The translations under genes were made by a program, and so were the position numbers. 5,518 nt of DNA. It comes from Alphaproteobacteria bacterium. GTDB lineage: Bacteria; Pseudomonadota; Alphaproteobacteria; Micropepsales; Micropepsaceae. Location of the stretch: positions 1 to 5,518 of the forward strand of contig JAGWSK010000419.1 of the NCBI GenBank assembly GCA_028869355.1. Direction: 5' to 3'. Of the stretch, positions 1 to 4,903 are shown piece after piece; position 1 is the first letter of the stretch, and each line of letters begins with the position of its first letter. The notes under the pieces are model-generated. The model had not been told where the DNA came from and searched no databases. It saw nothing but the letters and a program-made list of their open reading frames with translations.

Positions 1-303
1 AACGACAGTCGCGGTTTTGTCACCACTATTTGCGCGTGCAAATGTCAGCGCAACTTTCCCCGGCGCGAGCTGCGACCCTGAGATCATCGCCGCGAGCGTG
101 TCGAGAATCATCTGCTTGGATTTTTCTACGACGGCGTCCGGTAGTTTGCGCGTGCCTGCTCCCGACATATAGGCCGAGAGTGTGGGCATCACAGCGCCTG
201 GCGCCGCCGCCATAACGCGTTCCGGCACAAAGCCGCTCAGCGCAAGCCCGGCCGCGCCCTGTAACAGCCACCGCCTTGGCAGCAACAAATCCTGCTTTTG
301 CAT
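1..303 (-). CDS. MmgE/PrpD family protein, N-terminal part, with Tat-like leader (truncated by window edge)
   Basis: The minus-strand frame from ATG at 303-301 stays open to the left edge (101 codons, no stop), so only the N-terminus is present. Residues 42-76, with the stretch LPDAVVEKSKQMILDTLAAM (54-73) followed by ISGS, match the first helices of the MmgE/PrpD family. That family includes 2-methylcitrate dehydratase PrpD and many uncharacterised members. The first 34 residues precede the fold and look like a twin-arginine signal: PRRWLLQ at 9-15, a hydrophobic stretch at 16-26, then a small-residue region near VMAAAP (30-35). A strong Shine-Dalgarno precedes the ATG, which supports this start. 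The gene is divergent from everything to its right. Family PrpD enzymes are usually cytoplasmic, so the leader is odd. The substrate cannot be read from this fragment. The family call is fairly secure and export is an inference. Confidence 0.85.
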   Translation of the reverse strand, partial: MQKQDLLLPRRWLLQGAAGLALSGFVPERVMAAAPGAVMPTLSAYMSGAGTRKLPDAVVEKSKQMILDTLAAMISGSQLAPGKVALTFARANSGDKTATVV

Positions 304-307
304 CCAA

Positions 308-314
308 CCCTCCC
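308..314 (-). promoter_or_regulatory. Shine-Dalgarno site of the MmgE/PrpD gene
   Basis: On the minus strand the bases read GGGAGGG, ending four bases before the ATG at 303. This is a near-ideal ribosome binding site and decides the start of the divergent gene, including its Tat-like leader. Confidence 0.7.
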
Positions 315-369
315 TTTGCAATTCAGCTTGCGTGCAGCGCGGTGTGAAGAATAAAGGAAACCGCCCGCC

Positions 370-394
370 TGCGCGCCTTGCGCACAGTTTTTTT
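370..394 (+). terminator. Terminator-like hairpin 1 with T tract
   Basis: A 5-bp stem TGCGC (370-374) pairs with GCGCA (380-384) around the loop GCCTT. It is followed after three bases by seven T (388-394). This has the form of a short intrinsic terminator on the plus strand. No plus-strand protein gene ends here, so it would end an unseen short transcript or act inside the leader of the small downstream gene. Confidence 0.4.
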
Positions 395-411
395 GCACTC
401 CGCGCCAGTGC
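395..411 (+). other. Small inverted repeat between the two T tracts
   Basis: GCACT (395-399) and AGTGC (407-411) are perfect 5-bp inverted arms around a 7-base G+C-rich loop. The right arm is part of the conserved tail of the tandem repeat unit. Its role is unknown, and it could simply be part of the repeat's secondary structure. Confidence 0.4.
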
Positions 412-418
412 GGCCCAA

Positions 419-440
419 GCGCGCTTTGCGCGCCCTTTTT
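419..440 (+). terminator. Terminator-like hairpin 2 with T tract
   Basis: A perfect 6-bp stem GCGCGC (419-424) and GCGCGC (428-433) encloses a TTT loop. Two C and five T (436-440) follow. This is the second copy of the hairpin/T-tract module and looks like an intrinsic terminator for plus-strand transcription. On the minus strand there is no T tract after the stem, so it is oriented away from the MmgE/PrpD gene. Confidence 0.45.
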
Positions 441-449
441 GATTCCGCG

Positions 450-474
450 CCGAGTGCGGCTCTGCCGCACTCGG
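450..474 (+). other. Strong 11-bp hairpin in the leader region of the small gene
   Basis: CCGAGTGCGGC (450-460) and GCCGCACTCGG (464-474) are perfect inverted complements separated only by TCT, giving a very stable stem-loop in DNA or RNA. No T tract follows on either strand, so it is not a simple intrinsic terminator. It ends about 50 bases before the small membrane protein start. It could be a 5' leader structure, an operator, or the palindromic core of a dispersed repeat. Confidence 0.6.
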
Positions 475-522
475 TCGGGGCGCACTGGTCGAGGCGCCAA
501 CGCGGTTTTTTGGAGCATGGAG

Positions 523-690
523 ATGCACGAAATGGGACGCGCCTGGCAATTCTTTCTGACTGTGGCCATCACGGCAATCGCGTTCGCATATCTCTATTAC
601 ACGTCGGACTACTACGCGAAGCGTTCGGCACCGCCCTCCCCGGTCGCTGCGGCGACGGTCGCGCCGGCCGCCGTTCCGGTAAACAAATAG
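523..690 (+). CDS. Small single-pass membrane protein, function unknown
   Basis: From the ATG at 523 this encodes about 55 residues ending at TAG 688-690. A short polar N-terminus (residues 1-8) is followed by one hydrophobic segment at about 9-26 rich in Phe, Ala, Ile and Tyr, with LYYTSDYYAKR (24-34) at its far edge. The tail (36-53) is rich in Pro, Ala and Val and ends in Asn-Lys. GGAG at 512-515 sits seven bases before this ATG and favours it. ATG 517 lies too close to that site, and ATG 532 is a possible alternative using GGAG at 519-522. The frame is open further upstream to 439, but that extension is Arg-rich and crosses the hairpins, so it is unlikely to be coding. I do not recognise the family. 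The membrane segment plus Pro/Ala tail suggests a small inner-membrane protein with a flexible extension. Confidence 0.6.
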   Translation: MHEMGRAWQFFLTVAITAIAFAYLYYTSDYYAKRSAPPSPVAAATVAPAAVPVNK

Positions 691-742
691 TTGCCACAGG
701 GGTCCTCCTTGCGGTTTGCCCCAAAAACGGTTCTTTAGCGAC

Positions 743-781
743 GCAATTTTGCCGTCAATTGCACTGACGGTCCAATTTGCC
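743..781. promoter_or_regulatory. Overlapping inverted and direct repeats upstream of the AsmA gene (possible operator)
   Basis: CCGTCA (752-757) and TGACGG (765-770) form a perfect 6-bp inverted repeat with a 7-base spacer. Overlapping it, GCAATT (743-748) pairs with AATTGC (757-762). In addition CAATTTTGCC (744-753) recurs as CAATTTGCC (773-781), 29 bases on. The cluster ends about 20 bases before the AsmA start, where a regulator site or a leader hairpin would fit. No confident -35/-10 pair is visible, so regulation is an inference. Confidence 0.35.
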
Positions 782-801
782 AAATCCGTGAACGGGGCGT
801 C

Positions 802-2706
802 ATGAGCCGCAGCACCCGCATTGAACTGTCGATCTTTGCCGCCCTTCTGGTACTCTTGGCAACGCTATTCCTGCTGCCGGTCAATATCTGGCGCGGCCCG
901 ATCGAGCGCGCTGCAACCGCTGCGCTTGGCCGCGACGTTCGCATTCGCGGCGATATTCACTTGAGCATTTATCCCGATATCGGGCTCAGGCTGTCTGACG
1001 TGTCGGTCGCCAATCCGGCCGGCGCGCAGGATCCCCAGATGATCAACGCCGGGAGTGTCGTGGTCGGCGCCCAGATCGTACCATTGTTGTCGGGGCGCCT
1101 CGAAGTCACGCAATTGACCTTGCAGGACGCGAAAATTGATCTCGAGATCGGTTCGGACGGGACGACGAACTGGAGCTTTGGCGAGGAGCCCGCAGCCGGC
1201 CACAAGGCTGATGCTGCAGCCCTGGACCGGATCGGATTTTCGCATGTCGCGCTGAGGCACAGCGACGTCACCTGGAAGAATTCGCGTACCGGCACCTCAA
1301 CATTGTTCAAGGATGTGTCGCTGTCTCTCGACATGCCCGATGTTCCCACCCCGACATTGGCATTGCCGCTCAGCCTCGACGGAAACCTGAATTACAACGG
1401 CGAACGCCTGACCCTGTTTGGCCGCGTGGACAATTTCGGCGCAGTGCTGGGTGGCCGCAGCACCTCGATGCGCCTGTCGATCTCCTCAGAAATCATCAAT
1501 GCCGATTTTGAGGGCATGGTCGGCAAGGGACATATCTCCGGCGCATTGAAAATGGGTGCGCATTCGGTGCGCAGCTTCGCGGCATGGCTCGGCCATCCGC
1601 TGCCGGAGGGCAACGGCTTTGGCCTGGTGGCGCTCGAAGGGACGTTCGCCGCGCGCGACGGAGTTTACTCGCTCAGCCATACGCATCTCGCCTTCGATTC
1701 CATGAACCTGAACGGCGATCTGTCGCTTGATACAAGGCCGAAGGTTCTGCTGCTCACGGGTGATGTGGCAATCGACCGGATCAATGTCGAGCCCTATCTC
1801 GCGCCGGGGGCTTCCGATGACACCGTGATTGCGCAAAAGGCGCGCGCGGCCAATCCGGACGCACCACTCGCTTTGTCGGGCCTGCGCAGCATCGATGCCC
1901 AACTTACGCTCGCCGTCGGCGGTCTGGTGCTGCCGCACATGTCGCTCGACCAGGCGATCGTCCATGCCGATTTGAACGACGGCGTGCTGAAAGCCGAATT
2001 GAAAAGCATCACGGCATTTGGCGGGAAGGGCAAAGCCAGCCTGATCGTGGACGCCAAGGGAGACGAACCGCAATTCCACCAGTCGCTGGAGATTTCCGGA
2101 GTCAAGGCACAGCCGTTTCTCGCCGAATTGGCCGGCGTAAAGAAAATCGCCGGTACCGGCGCCATCGAGTTCGATATTTCGTCTCATGGTGATACACCGC
2201 GCGACATCGTCAAGCATCTCGACGGCAAAGGCGAAATCAGCATCGCGGACGGTACCCTCGCCGGCGCCGATCTCGCTGCTGTCGCGAATCTCCTGCAAAC
2301 CGTTCTTTCGGGCGAAATTCCCGACGCCGCAGTCGGTCAATCCGCGCAGACTCCGTTTCGTAGCCTTTCGGCGAGCTTCGTGGTCGAAGACGGCGTTTTG
2401 CACAGCCGGGACATGCGCCTGCTGAATCCCGCGGTGGAAATCCATGGCGCCGGCGACATAGATTTCCCCGCCCAGAGACTCGATCTGCATTTTGATCCAC
2501 GGCCCGCGCCCGGCATGCACAATTCCGGCATCGGCGTGCCATTTTTCGTCAAGGGAAGCTGGCAGAAACCGCGTTTCGGCGCCGATTCGGGCGCGGCCGC
2601 CAAATCGTTCCTGAAGCGCGTGGAAACCGATCCGGTCGATCTCCTGACCCGGCCCGGCTTGTCACTCAAATCCATTTTGGGTAGGCAAAAGCCCGACTCG
2701 AATTGA
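802..2706 (+). CDS. AsmA family protein (envelope assembly / lipid transport class)
   Basis: The protein has 634 residues with one N-terminal membrane anchor (about 9-28) and a long periplasmic part built of repeating beta-rich segments. This is the AsmA plan, related to bridge-like lipid-transfer proteins thought to act between inner and outer membranes. The N-terminal AsmA signature is clear: IRGDIHLSIYPDIGLRLSDV (48-67), then VVVGAQIVPLLSGRLEV (86-102) and the G-x-x-NW block (120-124). The C-terminal AsmA region runs from about 380 to 595, with GKGEISIADGTLAGADL (475-491), TPFRSLSASFVVEDGVL (517-533), and GIGVPFFVKGSWQKPRF (576-592). The length is typical of the family. The Shine-Dalgarno before ATG 802 is weak (GGGG at 793-796), and the start is placed by the membrane anchor. 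The next gene begins 10 bases after the stop, so the two are probably co-transcribed. The exact cargo of this paralogue is unknown. Confidence 0.9.
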   Translation: MSRSTRIELSIFAALLVLLATLFLLPVNIWRGPIERAATAALGRDVRIRGDIHLSIYPDIGLRLSDVSVANPAGAQDPQMINAGSVVVGAQIVPLLSGRLEVTQLTLQDAKIDLEIGSDGTTNWSFGEEPAAGHKADAAALDRIGFSHVALRHSDVTWKNSRTGTSTLFKDVSLSLDMPDVPTPTLALPLSLDGNLNYNGERLTLFGRVDNFGAVLGGRSTSMRLSISSEIINADFEGMVGKGHISGALKMGAHSVRSFAAWLGHPLPEGNGFGLVALEGTFAARDGVYSLSHTHLAFDSMNLNGDLSLDTRPKVLLLTGDVAIDRINVEPYLAPGASDDTVIAQKARAANPDAPLALSGLRSIDAQLTLAVGGLVLPHMSLDQAIVHADLNDGVLKAELKSITAFGGKGKASLIVDAKGDEPQFHQSLEISGVKAQPFLAELAGVKKIAGTGAIEFDISSHGDTPRDIVKHLDGKGEISIADGTLAGADLAAVANLLQTVLSGEIPDAAVGQSAQTPFRSLSASFVVEDGVLHSRDMRLLNPAVEIHGAGDIDFPAQRLDLHFDPRPAPGMHNSGIGVPFFVKGSWQKPRFGADSGAAAKSFLKRVETDPVDLLTRPGLSLKSILGRQKPDSN

Positions 2707-2716
2707 CAGATAGGGA

Positions 2717-3808
2717 ATGAAGCTCCCGCGCTGGTTGGCCGTTACACTTGCCGTCGTTGTCGCCGCGGCGGGGCTGTTCTGGCTGATGCGGCCGCCACCT
2801 TCGCTCACCGTCGTCAGTTGGGGGGACATGTACGGGCGCGCACAGACGATCGCGCTATTTCATCCGTTCGCGGACAAGAACCATGTCGATGTCAATATCG
2901 CCGATTATGGCGGTGGGCTGAAGGAAATCGCCGCCCAGGTCGCGTCCGGCAAAATCGATTGGGACGTTGTCGATCTCGAACTGGACGACGCTGCCGCGGC
3001 ATGCCGGCAAGGCCTGCTCGAACGCATCGACGATATGGAGCTGCCGCCCGGCGCGAACGGATACGCGGCACGGCGCGATTTTGTCCCCGGCGCGCTGGGG
3101 CCGTGCTGGGTTGGCAGCGCCGTGTACAGCCAGGTTATCGCAGTGGACGCATCGCGCTTTGGCGACAACCAGCCGCGCCGGGTCGAGGATTTTTTCGATC
3201 TGCGGCGATTTCCCGGTCTGCGCGGATTGCGTGATGGCCCCAGGTTCAATCTTGAGCTGGCGTTGATCGCCGATGGCGTACAGCAGTGGCGGGTCTATTC
3301 CATGCTCTCGACGAATGAAGGCGTCGACCGGGCGTTCCGGAAACTCGACACTATCAAATCCTCGATCATGTGGTGGCGCCGCACCGCTGATCCAGCAGAA
3401 ATGCTGAAGCAGGGCCGGGTGGCAATGAGCACTGCCCTGAATGCCCGCGTGTTCGACCTCACTTCCGACCCGGCTATTCGCACCATCTGGGACGGCCAGT
3501 TATATCAGCTCGATGTTTTTGGAATTCCCAAAGGCGATCCGAAAAAGCAGCTCGCGCAAGATTTCATCCGGTTTGCGACCACTCCCGGAGCGCTGGCCGA
3601 AGAGGCGCGCTATTTACCATATGGTCCAGCCCGTCTGTCCGCGATTGCGCTGGTCCGGTCGAATCCGGAGAACCAGGCGGACATGCGCCCCTATTTGCCT
3701 ACCGCACCGGTGAATTTCTCCAGTGCCCTCGAAGTCGATCCCGATTGGTGGGCCCAGCACGGTCCTGCGTTGGAGGCACGCTGGACCGCGTGGCGTAGAG
3801 CGGGATGA
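2717..3808 (+). CDS. PotD-like (COG0687-type) ABC transporter substrate-binding protein
   Basis: The protein has 363 residues. A hydrophobic N-terminus (about 6-24) is followed by RPPP. There is no lipobox Cys and no clear signal-peptidase site, so it may be a signal anchor or an uncleaved leader. The mature part fits the spermidine/putrescine/iron group of periplasmic binding proteins: LTVVSWGDMYG (30-40) at the first strand, KIDWDVVDLELDDAAAACRQG (79-99) in the usual 'D-V-V' position, VEDFFDLRRFPGLRGLRDGP (156-175), MLKQGRVAMSTALNARVF (229-246), and QLYQLDVFGIPKG (261-273) before the C-terminal helix. By eye against E. coli PotD from memory, Asp266 keeps the amine-binding Asp, but the neighbouring Trp and the Asp/Glu pair near 174-177 look replaced, so the ligand may not be a polyamine. 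An AGGGA abuts the ATG (2712-2716), too close for a normal Shine-Dalgarno, so coupling to the AsmA gene is likely. No permease of the PotB/PotC type is visible. Confidence 0.85.
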   Translation: MKLPRWLAVTLAVVVAAAGLFWLMRPPPSLTVVSWGDMYGRAQTIALFHPFADKNHVDVNIADYGGGLKEIAAQVASGKIDWDVVDLELDDAAAACRQGLLERIDDMELPPGANGYAARRDFVPGALGPCWVGSAVYSQVIAVDASRFGDNQPRRVEDFFDLRRFPGLRGLRDGPRFNLELALIADGVQQWRVYSMLSTNEGVDRAFRKLDTIKSSIMWWRRTADPAEMLKQGRVAMSTALNARVFDLTSDPAIRTIWDGQLYQLDVFGIPKGDPKKQLAQDFIRFATTPGALAEEARYLPYGPARLSAIALVRSNPENQADMRPYLPTAPVNFSSALEVDPDWWAQHGPALEARWTAWRRAG

Positions 3809-3818
3809 GGCCCGCTCT
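3797..3818 (+). terminator. Hairpin across the stop codon of the binding-protein gene
   Basis: AGAGCGGG (3797-3804) and CCCGCTCT (3811-3818) are perfect 8-bp inverted arms, and the TGA stop lies in the 6-base loop. No T tract follows, so it is not a standard intrinsic terminator. It may still slow transcription, protect the 3' end of the upstream message, or mark the boundary between the asmA-binding protein unit and opp. Confidence 0.4.
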
Positions 3819-3825
3819 CACCCAA

Positions 3826-3858
3826 TTGACTCAGGGCTGGCACGGCGGCTGCTAAAAT
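3826..3858 (+). promoter_or_regulatory. Possible extended -10 promoter for oppBC
   Basis: TGCTAAAAT at 3850-3858 matches an extended -10 element (TGn followed by TAAAAT, five of six to TATAAT). TTGACT lies upstream at 3826-3831, but the spacing to TAAAAT is 21 bases, longer than ideal. An extended -10 can work with a poor -35. It lies about 100 bases before oppB and after the upstream hairpin, so it would give opp its own transcript. Confidence 0.35.
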
Positions 3859-3870
3859 GGGCTCTTGCGG

Positions 3871-3899
3871 TTGACATTACCCGCACGCTCAACAAGCTT
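3871..3899 (+). promoter_or_regulatory. Perfect -35 consensus with weak -10 upstream of oppB
   Basis: TTGACA at 3871-3876 is a perfect housekeeping -35 box. At 17 bases' spacing the -10 position reads AAGCTT (3894-3899), which matches TATAAT poorly. An alternative -10 nearby is not evident. If used, this promoter would need an activator, and the inverted repeat at 3887-3903 overlaps it. Confidence 0.25.
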
Positions 3900-3903
3900 G
3901 AGC
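3887..3903. promoter_or_regulatory. Inverted repeat in the oppB leader (possible operator)
   Basis: GCTCAA (3887-3892) and TTGAGC (3898-3903) are perfect 6-bp inverted arms around CAAGC. The centre also holds the palindrome CAAGCTTG (3893-3900). It sits just downstream of a TTGACA box and over the would-be -10, a usual place for a repressor or activator half-site pair. The regulator is unknown. Confidence 0.35.
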
Positions 3904-3958
3904 AGAGCAGAAGTCTCTCCGCCAAATCGGGCCGCAGCCGGGAGCCGCCACACAGCCG

Positions 3959-4903
3959 ATGATGAATTACGCGATCAGACGAATCCTCGGCGCGATTCCG
4001 ACGCTGTTCATCATCATTACGCTCGCTTTTTTCATGATGCGCCTGGCGCCCGGAGGACCTTTCGACAGCGAGCGGAGGCTGCCACCGGAAATCGCCAGGA
4101 ATGTCGCCGCCGCCTACGATCTCGATAAGCCTGTCTATCAGCAATATTTCATCTATCTGGGAAAATTGCTGCACGGCGATTTCGGGCCGTCTTACAAGAT
4201 CCGCGACTTCACCGTGACGCAACTGATTGCCAATGGCTTCCCGGTCAGCCTCAAACTTGGATTGCTGGCGATGATTCTTGCCATCGCGGTTGGCACGACG
4301 CTCGGGGTGGGTGCGGCGCTTCGGCAGAACCGTCCGCCCGATTACTCGATCATGACTTTTGCCATGATTGGAATCACCGTGCCCTCCTTCGTGATTGCAC
4401 CGCTGCTGCAGCTGATCTTCGGCATTTACGGCGTCCACTTGTTCGGTCTCGATCTATCGCTTCCGGTGGGCGGCTGGAATGGGGGCGCGCTGCCCAATCT
4501 TGTATTGCCCGTCATTGTCCTTTCGCTGGCTCCGATCGCCGTGATCGCGCGGCTGACGCGCGGCAGCATGGTTGAAGTGCTGCGCTCGAATTTCATCCGC
4601 ACGGCGCGCGCCAAGGGACTGCCATCCTGGCGCATTGTCGTGCATCACGCGCTGCGCGCCGGCCTGTTGCCGATGGTCAGTTATCTCGGTCCGGCGCTTG
4701 CAGATATCGTCAGCGGCTCACTCGTCGTCGAGCAGATTTTCGGCATTCCGGGAATCGGCCGCTACTTTGTCCAGGCGGCGCTCAACCGCGATTACACGCT
4801 GGTCATGGGCGTCACGATTTTCTATGCCGCGCTCATCATCGGACTGAACCTGATCGCCGACCTGCTCTATGGCGTGCTCGATCCGCGTGTGAGGTATCAG
4901 TGA
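3959..4903 (+). CDS. oppB: Oligopeptide ABC transporter permease OppB
   Basis: The protein has 314 residues and is an inner-membrane permease of the OppB/DppB class, close in length to E. coli OppB (about 306). The N-terminus has the hallmark RRILGAIPTLFIII (7-20) followed by FFMMRLAPGGPF (24-35), then LHGDFGPSYK (71-80). Hydrophobic segments at about 9-28, 97-119, 133-156, 181-197, 236-258 and 282-304 fit six membrane spans. The ATPase-docking EAA-like loop is at 212-238 (FIRTARAKGLPSWRIVVHHA, ending LLP), and GIPGIGRYFVQAALNRDY (262-279) is the usual C-terminal block. Two Met codons lie in tandem. GGGAG at 3940-3944 is 14 bases from the first ATG, which is long, so the start rests mainly on alignment to the family N-terminus. 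The stop overlaps the oppC start by four bases. An oppA is not directly upstream. Substrate specificity within the peptide family cannot be set from the permease. Confidence 0.95.
   Translation: MMNYAIRRILGAIPTLFIIITLAFFMMRLAPGGPFDSERRLPPEIARNVAAAYDLDKPVYQQYFIYLGKLLHGDFGPSYKIRDFTVTQLIANGFPVSLKLGLLAMILAIAVGTTLGVGAALRQNRPPDYSIMTFAMIGITVPSFVIAPLLQLIFGIYGVHLFGLDLSLPVGGWNGGALPNLVLPVIVLSLAPIAVIARLTRGSMVEVLRSNFIRTARAKGLPSWRIVVHHALRAGLLPMVSYLGPALADIVSGSLVVEQIFGIPGIGRYFVQAALNRDYTLVMGVTIFYAALIIGLNLIADLLYGVLDPRVRYQ

Larger units (their letters stand above)
371..460 (+). repeat. Imperfect tandem repeat, two units of about 44 bp
   Basis: Unit 1 (371-414) and unit 2 (419-460) share the same order of parts. 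Each has a G+C-rich self-complementary block (GCGCGCCTTGCGCAC versus GCGCGCTTTGCGCGC, 13 of 15 identical), a T tract (seven versus five T), and a conserved end (CCGCGCCAGTGCGGC versus CCGCGCCGAGTGCGGC, one base inserted). The offset between units is 48 bases at the start and 46 at the end. A weaker third copy may lie at about 494-515 (GCGCCAACGCGG followed by six T). The block lies in the divergent intergenic region and does not look coding. It may be a duplicated terminator or attenuator, or a fragment of a dispersed intergenic repeat. Confidence 0.7.

Noticed and set aside
26..307. Minus-strand 93-codon frame with Met at 307
   Set aside because: It overlaps the MmgE/PrpD frame in another phase and gives Arg/Cys-rich low-sense protein. 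The frame from 303 has a ribosome site and clear family motifs.
371..474. CRISPR-like or phage attachment interpretation of the repeated block
   Set aside because: There are only two imperfect units with no spacers of regular length, no cas genes, no tRNA and no integrase nearby.
237..572. Minus-strand 111-codon frame across the divergent intergenic region
   Set aside because: It spans the hairpins and T tracts, overlaps genes on both sides, and shows no domain-like pattern.
378..767. Plus-strand 129-codon frame covering the small gene in another phase
   Set aside because: Its composition is a shadow of the small membrane protein frame, it lacks a good ribosome site, and it has no recognisable segment.
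1486..2520. Long (344-codon) minus-strand open frame inside the AsmA gene
   Set aside because: It lies fully antisense to a clear AsmA protein, its translation is rich in Arg, His and Cys with no recognisable domain, and such frames are common opposite G+C-rich genes.
3723..3962. Possible small gene between the binding protein and oppB
   Set aside because: The 79-codon frame mostly overlaps the binding-protein gene and has no start context or conserved-looking segment. The gap is better read as regulatory.
3818..4438. Minus-strand 206-codon frame opposite oppB
   Set aside because: It is antisense to a strongly conserved permease, and its highly charged, His/Arg-rich translation is typical of a shadow frame.
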